Below are positions 17,045 through 25,054 of a DNA stretch of 46,620 nt, in pieces (within the stretch, counting starts at the first letter, position 1; each line of letters starts with the position of its first letter). The notes below the pieces were generated by a model. It was not told where the DNA came from, did no database searches, and saw nothing but the letters and a program-made list of their open reading frames with translations. The stretch spans positions 1 to 46,620 of the forward strand of contig CALWRE010000092.1 of NCBI GenBank assembly GCA_944383835.1, given 5' to 3'. Source of the stretch: an uncultured Lachnospiraceae bacterium (GTDB lineage: Bacteria; Bacillota; Clostridia; Lachnospirales; Lachnospiraceae). A program made the position numbers and the translations under genes.

Positions 17045-17667
17045 CCTTCGCCCTCCCGCATAAGATAGATCGTCACCTGCTCCTCGGAAAGAGAAAACAC
17101 CGAGGCCAGAGCCTCGTGAAAGGAGCGAAGCTCCGACGGCTCGTAATAAACCGCCGTTTCCCTTTCCTGCGGCTCCTGCACCGGAGCCACCGGGGCAATT
17201 TCCTCCACCTGTTCCACTCCTCCGGCCGTCTGCTCCTCTGCTGTCCCTTCTTCCTGCGGCTCCGCCCCGGAATCCCTGTTTTCGCTGACCGTCAGGCTGA
17301 CCGCCTCCGGTTCGCCTGAGGCCCAGTCGATGGAATAGGATTCCAGCCGATAGCCAAAATCCTCGGCAAGAACGGACAGCGGCTCCCCGAGCGCCTCTTC
17401 CTGTTTCTGCCTGGCGGCCTCATCCCAGGCTCCCCCCTCCTGCATTCCGATTTGATCGACCCACGACGAGAGAAGCCCTTCCTCGTAGGATAGGGCCGCC
17501 CGGTCGGAGATCCCAAACAGGGAAAACAGCGGGGCTGCCGCCGCCAGAATCAGCAAAACCCCCAGAAATAAGCGTATATACCTTCGCCACGCCCCCTCCG
17601 GAACAGTCTCCGTCACAATTCCGCCCAAGATCAGCACCGCCGCAATCCCATAGATCCAATCCGCCAT
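17041..17667 (-). CDS. spoIIIAF: Stage III sporulation protein AF
   Basis: The 208 residues begin with two membrane helices (WIYGIAAVLILGGIVTE and YIRLFLGVLLILAAAAPLF), the known topology of SpoIIIAF. An extracytoplasmic domain with an acidic, glutamate-rich linker and a folded end (LSVLAEDFGYRLESYSIDWA) follows. It is a component of the SpoIIIA mother-cell complex. It starts 10 nt after spoIIIAE and overlaps spoIIIAG. Confidence 0.94.
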   Translation of the reverse strand: MADWIYGIAAVLILGGIVTETVPEGAWRRYIRLFLGVLLILAAAAPLFSLFGISDRAALSYEEGLLSSWVDQIGMQEGGAWDEAARQKQEEALGEPLSVLAEDFGYRLESYSIDWASGEPEAVSLTVSENRDSGAEPQEEGTAEEQTAGGVEQVEEIAPVAPVQEPQERETAVYYEPSELRSFHEALASVFSLSEEQVTIYLMREGEG

Positions 17668-17677
17668 CTTTCCTCCT

Positions 17678-18841
17678 TTAGCTCACCCGCCCGAAGCAGG
17701 CGCAAGCCACGCCGATCGCTATGGCAAAGAGAAGGATTCCTCCTCCCATCAGCTTTAAAAGCAGGCCGCAGCCCTCTCCCACCGCCGCCACCGTCTTGGC
17801 GATCCGCTTATCGGAAACAGGCTGGAGTACAGCCGCCAGGCCCTGATAAAGAAGGACAAAAAATCCCAGCTTGCACAGAGGCCCCAACGATACCAGGAGC
17901 AGAATCAATACGCCGCCCACACCAATGCCGTTTCGCACCAGGGCCGCCGTGCTAAGCGCCATCTGCGCCGCCGTCTCCACCCCGTTTCCCACTCCGGGAA
18001 GAAGGCTTGCCAGCTTTACCAGCACGCCGCCCTTCACCGCGTCCATATAGGGAAGAAGAAGGGCCTGCACCGTCTGAAAGCCTACCGCCAGCCCGAATAC
18101 CGCCTTCACCGACCATTTTAACAGGCTGTAAAGGAAATCCGTCAGACGGCTCATAAAGTCTTCGGTAAATAACCCTTCCAGCAGCCGCAGCACCACGCAG
18201 GCTTTCACCCCGGTTATCGCAATGTTTTCAAAAAACCACTGGATCGCCCGGATGAGCAGCAGGGTAAACTCATACATGGCCGCCGCCGTCAGCTGCCCCT
18301 GGATCGCCACCGCCACAAAAAAGACCGGCAGGAAGGCGTTCATCAGCTTTCCGATCACATAAAAGCCTTCCACCGCCACCGACACCGCCGTTCCAAAGGC
18401 CGTAAGGAGCAGAACGGCCAGCACCGTATACAGGATATAAAATCCAGTCTGGGAAATCTGTCCGTCGGGAAAGGCCCGCGCCAGATTGGCAAATACCGCC
18501 CCCATAACCGATAATAAAAGAATTTGCCAGGCCGCATTCCTCCCGGTGCGAAGCTCGCCAAAGAGGGCGTCGTCCAGGTAAGCGATGAGAAGCCGGAAAA
18601 ATTCTGCGAAATTTCCCTTTGCCAGCTGCCCCACCACCTGCCCGAAGGAAATCTCCTCCCCGCCCAGGGCGTCCCGGATCACCTCATCTATCCCGCTGAA
18701 ATCATAGGTCGAAAGCGCATCGGAAAGCTCCTCCTCACTTCCGTCCCCCTCTTCCCCGGCCGCGCTTGCCAGCGCAGCCGATCCGAACAGGAAGAAGAAG
18801 CAAACGGCCAAGAATAGGCTTTTTCCTATCTTTTTCCTCAT
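17678..18841 (-). CDS. spoIIIAE: Stage III sporulation protein AE
   Basis: This is the largest polytopic protein of the SpoIIIA complex, with 387 residues. A signal-like N-terminus (SLFLAVCFFFLFGSAALASA) and a soluble segment are followed by about seven or eight membrane helices. Recognisable family stretches include VKACVVLRLLEGLFTEDF, LPGVGNGVETAAQMALST and the final GGILLFAIAIGVACA. It acts in the mother-cell engulfing membrane. The ribosome site is weak, but coordinates agree with the tight operon spacing. Confidence 0.96.
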   Translation of the reverse strand: MRKKIGKSLFLAVCFFFLFGSAALASAAGEEGDGSEEELSDALSTYDFSGIDEVIRDALGGEEISFGQVVGQLAKGNFAEFFRLLIAYLDDALFGELRTGRNAAWQILLLSVMGAVFANLARAFPDGQISQTGFYILYTVLAVLLLTAFGTAVSVAVEGFYVIGKLMNAFLPVFFVAVAIQGQLTAAAMYEFTLLLIRAIQWFFENIAITGVKACVVLRLLEGLFTEDFMSRLTDFLYSLLKWSVKAVFGLAVGFQTVQALLLPYMDAVKGGVLVKLASLLPGVGNGVETAAQMALSTAALVRNGIGVGGVLILLLVSLGPLCKLGFFVLLYQGLAAVLQPVSDKRIAKTVAAVGEGCGLLLKLMGGGILLFAIAIGVACACFGRVS

Positions 18842-18857
18842 CTATTTTCTCTCACCT

Positions 18858-19253
18858 TCACAAGCCCTCATAGAGAAAAGTGCGAACCGTATCCAGAAGG
18901 GAAAGCACGGCCGGCAGCCCCAGGGCTAAAACCGTCAGCTTCCCGAAGGTCTCGATCTGGCTGGCGATGGAACTGTAGCCGGCGTCCTTGCACAGCCCTG
19001 CGCACAGCTGCACCGTATAGGTAATTCCGATCATTTTCAGCAGAGTCGTCAGATAAACGGCGTCCACCGGCAAAGCGTCGATAAACTGCCCCACTGTATC
19101 CACCACCGCCTCCAGACGGCCCGCCGTGTAAAAGGCGATAATCACGCCCGCGGCCAAAGCCGCATAGATCGCATATTCATTGCGGAACGCCTTCAGCTGC
19201 ACGGCAACCAGCACCGCCAGAAGGCCTATTAGTCCCACGGAAATCACACCCAT
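18858..19253 (-). CDS. spoIIIAD: Stage III sporulation protein AD
   Basis: The 131-residue membrane protein has three to four hydrophobic helices (VGLIGLLAVLVAVQL, YAIYAALAAGVIIAFYTA, LTVLALGLPAVLSLLDTV) and the conserved LLKMIGITYTVQLCAGLCKDAG segment of SpoIIIAC/AD proteins, which resemble FliQ/SpaQ-like export components. It sits between spoIIIAC and spoIIIAE with 11 and 16 nt spacing. Confidence 0.96.
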   Translation of the reverse strand: MGVISVGLIGLLAVLVAVQLKAFRNEYAIYAALAAGVIIAFYTAGRLEAVVDTVGQFIDALPVDAVYLTTLLKMIGITYTVQLCAGLCKDAGYSSIASQIETFGKLTVLALGLPAVLSLLDTVRTFLYEGL

Positions 19254-19264
19254 CCCGCCACCTC

Positions 19265-19459
19265 CTACAGAGCAAACAGATCCTGTATCGTCTCGAACAA
19301 TTCATATATATAAGGAATCACCCAATACAGTACCAGAAGGAGGCCCGCCAAGCTGGTGAGAAAAGCCTGTTCCTCCCTGCCGCTGTGCTTCAGCACCTGG
19401 CACAGCACTGAAACCAAAATTCCCACCGCTCCGATCCGGAAAATCAGGTCGATTGACAT
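19265..19459 (-). CDS. spoIIIAC: Stage III sporulation protein AC
   Basis: The 64 residues form two membrane helices (GAVGILVSVLCQVLKHSG and TSLAGLLLVLYWVIPYIYEL) joined by the conserved KHSGREEQAF loop. It is the FliQ-like small subunit of the SpoIIIA complex. Length is exactly typical. Confidence 0.96.
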   Translation of the reverse strand: MSIDLIFRIGAVGILVSVLCQVLKHSGREEQAFLTSLAGLLLVLYWVIPYIYELFETIQDLFAL

Positions 19460-19468
19460 TATCTCCTC

Positions 19469-19984
19469 CTACATCAGCAAAATCACCAGGAAAAAGCCGG
19501 CGAACACCCCCAGATATCGGTACAGCCTCCCCTTCTTTTCTTCCTGCGCCTTAAGCTCCTCGATCCGCATTCTCCACTGCTCCAAAAAGCGGACCAGGGT
19601 TCCCAGCTGGGTTTCCAGGTCGAACTGTCCCAATTCCTGCCCCAGATACCAGAGAAGCTCCGCTTCATCCCCAAGGAGGCTCTGACGGAGGTATTCGTCC
19701 AGCTCCTCGCTCCAGATTGCATAAAAGCTTCCCCCGTCGCAGCCGGACAGCCTCACGGCTACCCGCCCCAGAAAAGAAGAAAAAGAGGACTTCTCCACCG
19801 TCCCCACCCGTTTCAGCGCCTCTTCCAGAGGCAGCCGCCGAAAGCGGATCTCACTTAGCAAAAGCTGGACGCTTCTGGCGACCTGCTCCCCTTCCTTTAT
19901 TCTGCGGCTGTAGAGCAGGGCCTGACGAAACCCCAGACCTCCGCAGGCGACGACGATCATCGCCATTCCCACCGCCCGCATCAT
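19469..19984 (-). CDS. spoIIIAB: Stage III sporulation protein AB
   Basis: The 171-residue protein has a membrane helix at each end (VGMAMIVVACGGLGFRQA and YRYLGVFAGFFLVILLM) around a helical cytoplasmic domain (GEQVARSVQLLLSEIRFRRLPLEEAL), resembling GspF-like platform proteins of secretion systems. The ATG overlaps the spoIIIAA stop (ATGA), in line with coupling of the ATPase and its membrane partner. Confidence 0.95.
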   Translation of the reverse strand: MMRAVGMAMIVVACGGLGFRQALLYSRRIKEGEQVARSVQLLLSEIRFRRLPLEEALKRVGTVEKSSFSSFLGRVAVRLSGCDGGSFYAIWSEELDEYLRQSLLGDEAELLWYLGQELGQFDLETQLGTLVRFLEQWRMRIEELKAQEEKKGRLYRYLGVFAGFFLVILLM

Positions 19985-20937
19985 CGTTCATTCCTCCTGC
20001 CCCTCCACAGCGTAAGCCCGTCTTTCCCGCAGACCCGATAAAAGATATCCTCCCTCTCCCTTTCGATCAGCACATAGCGGCCGAAACGTCTCTCCGACAG
20101 CCATCGCCCAAAGACCGGACGAAGCCCCAGTTCCTCCAGGGAAGAGGCGTGGGCCGTTGCCAGCAGACGGCAGCCGCAGTTCATCACATACTCCATAGCC
20201 CTGCAGTCCTCCTCGCTCCCCACCTCGTCCACCGCGATCACCTGGGGCGCCATGGTGCGCACCAGCATCATCATTCCCTCCGCTTTCGGACAGCCGTCCA
20301 GTACGTCGGTGCGGCTGCCCAGATCGTTCTGCGGCACTCCCTGGCAGCAGGCCGCCAGCTCGGAGCGCTCGTCCACCACCCCTACCATGCAGGCCTGCTC
20401 CTTTGTCCCATCCGACAGGGCACGGATGATATCGCGAAGGAGAGTGGTCTTTCCCAACCCAGGAGGAGACAAGATCAAGGTATCGCACAGCTGTCCCCTC
20501 TCCCACAAAAAAGGTACGACTCTCCCGCTGCAGCCCGGAATCTCCCTGGCAATGCGAATGTTCAAAAAGGTAATCGGCGAGATGGTCCGCACTCTTCCTT
20601 CTTCCATCACGGTCCTTCCGCACAAGCCCACCCGGTGCCCGCCCTGAATCGTCAGAAAGCCCTGGCGTATCTTTTCTTCAAAGGCGTAACGGGAATAACT
20701 GCTGATATAATCCATGGTCTCGGCGATTTCCGCAAGCGTTACCTGGTGCGCCTCCCCTGCCGGACAGAATTCCCCTTCCTCCGACACAAAATTCTTCTTC
20801 CCGCCGCAGACCACCATAAAGGGCTGCCCCACCCGCAGTCGTATTTCCTCCAGCCGGTCAAAATCCACCGAGAGCCTTCCCAGAACGCGGCGCAGCCCCA
20901 CCGCCAAGATCCTCGTTACTTCCTCTTCCCTGCTCAA
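19981..20937 (-). CDS. spoIIIAA: Stage III sporulation protein AA (secretion-type ATPase)
   Basis: SpoIIIAA is the cytoplasmic ATPase of the SpoIIIA channel, related to type II/IV secretion ATPases. The 318 residues include Walker A SPPGLGKT (157-164), GVVDERSELAA and the VIAVDEVGSEED Walker B strand. The start is a TTG at 20937 nine bases after GGAGG; the ATG closer to that site is out of frame and stops after three codons. As first gene it should be under mother-cell sigma-E control. A weak sigma-E-like element is visible upstream. Confidence 0.96.
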   Translation of the reverse strand: MSREEEVTRILAVGLRRVLGRLSVDFDRLEEIRLRVGQPFMVVCGGKKNFVSEEGEFCPAGEAHQVTLAEIAETMDYISSYSRYAFEEKIRQGFLTIQGGHRVGLCGRTVMEEGRVRTISPITFLNIRIAREIPGCSGRVVPFLWERGQLCDTLILSPPGLGKTTLLRDIIRALSDGTKEQACMVGVVDERSELAACCQGVPQNDLGSRTDVLDGCPKAEGMMMLVRTMAPQVIAVDEVGSEEDCRAMEYVMNCGCRLLATAHASSLEELGLRPVFGRWLSERRFGRYVLIEREREDIFYRVCGKDGLTLWRGRRNER

Positions 20938-20952
20938 ACCAGCATGCCTCCC

Positions 20953-20985
20953 TCTCCATGGACTTCCTGCATCATTCGTATTCCG
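20953..20985 (-). promoter_or_regulatory. Weak sigma-E-like promoter before spoIIIAA
   Basis: On the minus strand a GAGTATGC element is followed after 14 nt by GAATACGAAT, which partly resembles the sigma-E -10 CATACAAT. The case rests mainly on known sigma-E control of the spoIIIA operon. The match is poor, and coordinates are good only to a few bases. Confidence 0.25.
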
Positions 20986-21019
20986 GCCTATCGGCCTGCA
21001 TACTCATGATACCTTGCCC

Positions 21020-21066
21020 GTCCGATGACCACTCGGACAGGCGCATAAATGCGCCTGCCGGTGGTC
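21020..21066. repeat. Long imperfect hairpin with an alternative stem
   Basis: Arms GACCAC (21027-21032) and GTGGTC (21061-21066), CGG/CCG, and perfect nine-base arms CAGGCGCAT (21038-21046) and ATGCGCCTG (21049-21057) form one stem of about 18 pairs with two single-base bulges and a two-base loop. GTCCGA (21020-21025) can instead pair with TCGGAC (21033-21038), so two mutually exclusive folds exist. There is no T-run on either strand, so it is not a normal terminator. It lies between the sigma/anti-sigma cassette and spoIIIAA. Confidence 0.7.
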
Positions 21067-21171
21067 GCCGTCCGGGCTTTCATAGTACAATATATGGACG
21101 AGCTGGAAATTTATGCAGGAAAAACAGCGGGCTGGCCTTGGATGGAGACCAGAATGTCCATTTACCATTTT

Positions 21172-21207
21172 GAAAAGAGGGCAGTCGATTTTCTCGGCCG
21201 CCCTCTT
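21172..21207 (-). terminator. Terminator after the anti-sigma gene
   Basis: Eight-base arms AAGAGGGC and GCCCTCTT (21175-21182, 21200-21207) are followed on the minus strand by TTTTC. They lie 20 nt past the anti-sigma stop and close the sigma/anti-sigma operon. Confidence 0.75.
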
Positions 21208-21226
21208 ATGGGAGAGTTATGATCTC

Positions 21227-22102
21227 TTATTCTGTTACAGCATCTTCTGCGGAAATAGGATTCGGGTCATATATGATTTCTAAAGCCCCGCCTATCGTAT
21301 CAAATGCTTTTAATTTTGCTAAGTCCTCCTCCGCATTTGAAGAAACCGTAATTTGAAGCCGATATGGATTTTCATACACCGCAGAAGAAGATACAAATGG
21401 TAAATCTCCGTTACGCATGGCTTCGCTGACTTTAGCCTGTAATTCGGTGATATATTCTAACGTAATGGTTCGCCCTGTTTCCTCTTTGGCAGGAGCAGTG
21501 GGGTCTGCTTCTTGATAAGTATTTTCATCGACAGGCGCGTCAATATTTATATCGGGATTGTTGGTTCCCTCAATTCCCACTACACCCTCTTTTACATAAA
21601 ATTGATATATTCCATTTACCTTTACAATGCAAATAGCGTCGTCTGACGGGAATTTTATAAAATGATAAACCGTTTCCCCAATTATCCTTTCGTCTTGGCT
21701 ATCTCCGACAATACCCATAACGCCGCCTAAATCATCATCGGTAATCTGATATGTGTTTTCATCGGTCAATCCTGCTGCATTTTCGTCTACAAGTCCGAAA
21801 ATCTTTCGTTGAGAAAAAGAAATCGGAAAATAGAGAACATCGCTTTCCTCCATTGTAAATCCGTAAGCATTTTCTTCGACAATGGGTGGTGTGCTAGAGG
21901 TATCGTTTCCAATGAAATGGGGAAGTGTAAATGCCCCCGCCACGATAAGGCATAAGCAAGCTGCCATAGTTCCCCATTTGACCAAGCTATCCTTATTCGT
22001 TTTCTTTCCGGACTTTTGCACTTTCTTTTTATAGTGGATGGCTTCGTCAATGTACTTGCCGTCAATCTCGCCCATAGCGTCGGAAAACTTTTTCGCATTC
22101 AT
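21227..22102 (-). CDS. Membrane-anchored anti-sigma-factor-like protein
   Basis: The 291 residues have a short cytoplasmic N-terminus (MNAKKFSDAMGEIDGKYIDEAI), a typical start for regulators paired with small clostridial sigma factors. One membrane helix follows (about 43-64, WGTMAACLCLIVAGAFTL), then a ~225-residue extracellular region with acidic and proline-rich linkers. The ATG overlaps the sigma-factor stop (ATGA), so the pair is co-translated. The role, inhibition of the sigma factor until a signal is sensed outside, is inferred from this pairing. Base composition is clearly more AT-rich than in flanking genes, suggesting acquisition. Confidence 0.85.
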   Translation of the reverse strand: MNAKKFSDAMGEIDGKYIDEAIHYKKKVQKSGKKTNKDSLVKWGTMAACLCLIVAGAFTLPHFIGNDTSSTPPIVEENAYGFTMEESDVLYFPISFSQRKIFGLVDENAAGLTDENTYQITDDDLGGVMGIVGDSQDERIIGETVYHFIKFPSDDAICIVKVNGIYQFYVKEGVVGIEGTNNPDINIDAPVDENTYQEADPTAPAKEETGRTITLEYITELQAKVSEAMRNGDLPFVSSSAVYENPYRLQITVSSNAEEDLAKLKAFDTIGGALEIIYDPNPISAEDAVTE

Positions 22103-22659
22103 ACAAATATCTCTCTTTCCATCAAATATTGCTTCATCTTTTCGCGGATACGGGTCAGCCGGACGGAGATGATTTTTTCCGAAAGACCTACAAACTCGGC
22201 TATGTCCTTATAGCTGTCGGCAAACCAATAACGGCGCATGAAGATAACACGGTTTTCGAGGGTCAGCATGTCCAAAAAATCCTCAATGATACGGGCTAAT
22301 TCTCCGACTTCAATTTCCTCTTCCACGGTTTTCCGATCTGCGATACAGGCTTCAATTTCCTCCAAGGCAATCGTATACTGTCCCCCTCGTTTGGCTGTTT
22401 CCTTTCTCCAATAGATTTTGAGTGAAATGTTCCGAACGATTTTTACGATATAGGACAACAGCGGGTTGGGCCGTGCCGGGGGAATAGCGTTCCATGCCCC
22501 TAAATAAGCGTCATTGACGCATTCCTCCGCGTCCTGTCTGTTGTTTACGATATTGTACGAAAGATTGTGACAGACTTTTCCGTATTTATTATCCAACTCC
22601 CGTATGCCTTGCTCGGAACGCTCAAAAAACAGGTCTATGATTTTTTCATCCTCTATCAT
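22099..22659 (-). CDS. ECF-type RNA polymerase sigma factor
   Basis: The 186 residues contain sigma region 2 (LSYNIVNNRQDAEECVNDAYLGAWNAIPP, with the DAEE(C)VND(A)Y helix that contacts the -10) and region 4 (LTLENRVIFMRRYWFADSYKDIAEFVGLSEKII..., a helix-turn-helix that contacts the -35). AGGAGG lies seven bases before the ATG. It is co-transcribed with an anti-sigma gene. Codon use is AT-rich compared with the neighbourhood (many AAA, ATA, TTT codons), which suggests horizontal origin. Target genes are unknown; autoregulation is likely but no confident promoter could be read. Confidence 0.93.
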   Translation of the reverse strand: MIEDEKIIDLFFERSEQGIRELDNKYGKVCHNLSYNIVNNRQDAEECVNDAYLGAWNAIPPARPNPLLSYIVKIVRNISLKIYWRKETAKRGGQYTIALEEIEACIADRKTVEEEIEVGELARIIEDFLDMLTLENRVIFMRRYWFADSYKDIAEFVGLSEKIISVRLTRIREKMKQYLMEREIFV

Positions 22660-22786
22660 CTCACCGCCTCCTTTCCGGCTTCACCTATATACTACGGTTT
22701 TAGCAGCGAATACTACAGCAGATCCAAAACTTTTATAATAATTATACTACTCTTCTCATGAGGCGGCTCGCCAACGGCAATCAAAT

Positions 22787-22811
22787 AGGAGGCCCCAGCC
22801 CGGAGCCTCCT
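22787..22811 (-). terminator. Possible terminator after the cyclophilin-like gene
   Basis: AGGAGGC and GCCTCCT arms flank a GC-rich loop about 60 nt past the stop at 22874. The T-run on either side is poor (ATTTGATT), so this is tentative. Confidence 0.4.
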
Positions 22812-22873
22812 TCGTATCGGCCCATAAGAGCCGGTATATTCCGTTGTCCGATTTGATCTGCAGAAATTTCCGC

Positions 22874-23224
22874 TCAGTCCCCCAATGAAAAGGTGACCGT
22901 CACGTCGCCGTTTCCCAGGGCCTCTTCCCAACCGCTAAGGTCGTCGATCTTCCCCAGCCTTGTATAGCTCCAGGAATTGGAACCATAGAAAATAACGATC
23001 TGGTTTCCCTGATACAGCACGATATCGCCCGCCTGGGTCGTCGTCTGGTGATTGTCTGTGGGAAGGCTGGCGCCCAGAGAGCCTACCTTCTCAAATCCGG
23101 CGTAATCGCTCATCTGTATCGTCAGAGGGCCTTCCGCCATCCTTTCCGCCAGGGCCCCTGCCGCTTCGTTATTCGCCAGGGTCGCCGTAAAGGTGCTGCC
23201 GCCCACTTCTACGTTCATTTTCAT
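22874..23224 (-). CDS. Cyclophilin-like fold small protein
   Basis: The 116 residues match the cyclophilin-like (PF18050-type) family. Seen here are FTATLANNEAAGALAERMAEGPLTIQMSDYAGFEK, then LPTDNHQTTTQAGDIVLYQGNQIVIFYG and SWSYTRLGKI. The fold is that of peptidyl-prolyl isomerases, but family members are not generally shown to be isomerases. There is no signal peptide, so the protein is probably cytosolic. GGAGG precedes the ATG by 11 bases. It stands alone between the sigma cassette and the RpiR regulator; its function is unknown. Confidence 0.85.
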   Translation of the reverse strand: MKMNVEVGGSTFTATLANNEAAGALAERMAEGPLTIQMSDYAGFEKVGSLGASLPTDNHQTTTQAGDIVLYQGNQIVIFYGSNSWSYTRLGKIDDLSGWEEALGNGDVTVTFSLGD

Positions 23225-23301
23225 CTGTGCATTTTCCTCCTCGCTGCTTTCTATAAGTAATGATATCCGAGCGCAGTATGCCCAGTATGCCGGTTCCCGT
23301 C

Positions 23302-24126
23302 TTACAGCGTATACCTATGCTTCAGCTGATGAAGGGAGGAAAGATTCCGGATAGCCTGCGCCCCCATTTTATGCGATACGGACAGGATCAGAGCATCCAC
23401 CAGGGCAGACGGCCCTGCCATGGAATGATACTCCTTTTCCTCGCCGCGGTAAGCATAGAGGTTGATGTCCGCCCTCTCCTGCTCCGGGATAAAGCTGCGG
23501 CTGACAAAGGCCACGGTCCGGTAGCCTGCCTGACGGCGGTAATCCAGGATAACCCTGCCCTCCCGCGATACCTTCGACAGGCTGAACATGACGACCAGAT
23601 CCGTTTCTTCCACCTGGGCCAGCCCCTCCAAAAGCTCGGAGCCCCCGGAGGGCAGAAGAATCACCTCGATTCCCAACCGGCGCAGGCGGAATAGGAGGAG
23701 CTGCCCCAGAGAGGCAGAGGCGCTCTTGGCATGGATAAATACCCGATGGGCCGTAAGCACCGCCTCCCCCGCTTCTTCAAAGGCCTCCTCGGACAGTCCC
23801 TCCAGCGTTTTTTCCAAGTAAGCCTGCTGGAGCCGGATAAAGCTTGCCGCCGTAAAGCCTTCCTTGTCTCCCAGCGTCTGCGCCAGCTTTGCCGCAGGCC
23901 CCTCATGGGGAACCTGCTCCATAACCAGCCGCTTTAATTCCTTGAAATCCGCGCAGCCCATATGCCGGACAAAGCGGGATATCGTCGCCTCCGATACGCC
24001 CGCCTGCCCGGCCAGTTCTCCGATGGAAGAAAATAAGAATACCTCCGTATTCGCCGAAATGTAATCCAACAAGCGCATATCCGCCTTGGTCAGCGGTTCC
24101 TTCATGTTGGGGAAATGCAGCTTCAT
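23302..24126 (-). CDS. RpiR/MurR family transcriptional regulator
   Basis: The 274 residues have an N-terminal RpiR-type helix-turn-helix (about 15-80, with SIGELAGQAGVSEATISRFVRHMGCADFKELK) and a C-terminal SIS sugar-phosphate-binding domain (about 105-245, starting RVFIHAKSASASLGQLLLFRL). Such regulators sense phosphosugars. The ATG overlaps the PHP gene's stop (ATGA), so the two are coupled. It is the last gene of the ECF transporter/PHP cluster and may regulate it; the effector is unknown. Confidence 0.93.
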   Translation of the reverse strand: MKLHFPNMKEPLTKADMRLLDYISANTEVFLFSSIGELAGQAGVSEATISRFVRHMGCADFKELKRLVMEQVPHEGPAAKLAQTLGDKEGFTAASFIRLQQAYLEKTLEGLSEEAFEEAGEAVLTAHRVFIHAKSASASLGQLLLFRLRRLGIEVILLPSGGSELLEGLAQVEETDLVVMFSLSKVSREGRVILDYRRQAGYRTVAFVSRSFIPEQERADINLYAYRGEEKEYHSMAGPSALVDALILSVSHKMGAQAIRNLSSLHQLKHRYTL

Positions 24127-24923
24127 CCCGCCATACCTCCTGCCAAAAGTACGCTGACATAATCTCCGCCCAGAGCATGGATCTCCTTCAGCGCCTTTTT
24201 CAATATGCCGGCGGTCTTTACCTGGAAGGCTGCCCTGTCTGACACCACGATCCGATAGCCGTCTTTCCCGATTGCGGACCGGAGGCCGGACAGGGTCGTG
24301 ATCTCTTCGTCAAACTCCGTATAAATACAGCCATACTGCACCGCCTGGTGGGTATCGCTCCCGGCGACCACCGGCTTATGCAGGCGTTCTCCCAAAGCTC
24401 CCGTCAGCTTCTCGGCCTGCTCCCTGTCCGCCGCCACGTCCTTCCCGTTCAGATCCAGGAAAGACAGCCGCCTTAGCTCTTCCTCCGGAAGCTCCGGAAT
24501 ATGCCCACCCTCCCGGTAGGGGTGAGCCGCCCCCACGAGCAGGTCATATTCGTCAAAAAGATCCAGAAGCTTTGCAAAGGGCAGGAAACTCCCCGGCTTC
24601 TTATGCGGCTCCAGGCGGCGGTTCAGTTCCAATATTTCCTCCAGGGAGCCAATGGACAAGATGTGGCCGCCCTCCGCAATATCGGTCTCCATGCCGGGAA
24701 AAATCCGCAGTCCCCCTTCGGTAACCAGGGTATCCCCCTCCCGCCTGCAGCAGCTTTTCAGATAGCCGTAGAGTTCATCAAACTGCAGGGTGTTGAAATG
24801 CTCCGTCAGGCATAAAGCGTCAAGCCCCGCCTCCTTTGCCTCCCCAAAAAGCCAGTCCGTGTATTCTGTGGAAAACGGAAGCTTCTTGGCCAGCTTGCCG
24901 TGCGTGTGAAAATCCAGTTTCAA
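24123..24923 (-). CDS. PHP-domain phosphoesterase
   Basis: PHP proteins use a metal cluster to hydrolyse phosphoesters such as histidinol phosphate or nucleotides. The metal ligands are visible: HTH near the N-terminus (LDFHTHGK), LTEHFN, GMETDIAEGGH, AAHPYREGGH and VAGSDTH at the end. I set the start at TTG 24923, seven bases after GAGGG. The upstream in-frame TTG at 24962 lies inside the dispersed palindrome and would add 13 residues encoded by repeat DNA. About 266 residues. The substrate is unknown; association with an RpiR regulator and an ECF importer hints at a sugar- or nucleotide-phosphate intermediate. Confidence 0.9.
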   Translation of the reverse strand: MKLDFHTHGKLAKKLPFSTEYTDWLFGEAKEAGLDALCLTEHFNTLQFDELYGYLKSCCRREGDTLVTEGGLRIFPGMETDIAEGGHILSIGSLEEILELNRRLEPHKKPGSFLPFAKLLDLFDEYDLLVGAAHPYREGGHIPELPEEELRRLSFLDLNGKDVAADREQAEKLTGALGERLHKPVVAGSDTHQAVQYGCIYTEFDEEITTLSGLRSAIGKDGYRIVVSDRAAFQVKTAGILKKALKEIHALGGDYVSVLLAGGMAG

Positions 24924-24944
24924 AATCCATCCCTCTTTTCCATT

Positions 24945-24978
24945 AAATGATGTTGGGGTCAAAAGGTATTTTGACCCC
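24945..24978 (-). repeat. Dispersed palindromic repeat, copy A
   Basis: A perfect palindrome with ten-base arms (GGGGTCAAAA and TTTTGACCCC, four-base loop) is followed on the minus strand by an AACATCATTT tail. Copy B at 36504-36536 is identical over core and tail except for one missing A, in the opposite orientation. It lies between the T component and the PHP gene and can form a hairpin in their shared transcript. Confidence 0.85.
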
Positions 24979-25003
24979 TGTGATATCCGGGGCAGAATAT
25001 CCC

Positions 25004-25054
25004 GCCTGCGTCTGCCCTCAGAATGCGGCGCCTGCGTCTTTCCTCAGAATATGG
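25004..25054. repeat. Near-perfect 26-bp tandem duplication at the ecfT end
   Basis: GCCTGCGTCTGCCCTCAGAA (from 25004) recurs as GCCTGCGTCTTTCCTCAGAA (from 25030), period 26. The second unit covers the ecfT stop codon at 25044-25046, so the duplication has extended the 3' end of the gene into the spacer. Confidence 0.7.

Noticed and set aside
21049-21222. 57-codon plus-strand open frame starting in the hairpin upstream of spoIIIAA
   Set aside because: It starts inside the hairpin, runs through the minus-strand terminator, and has no good ribosome site. A remnant of a lost gene is possible but unsupported.
24924-24962. Longer start of the PHP gene
   Set aside because: The 13 extra codons are encoded by the dispersed palindrome and its tail, and the ribosome site is at TTG 24923.
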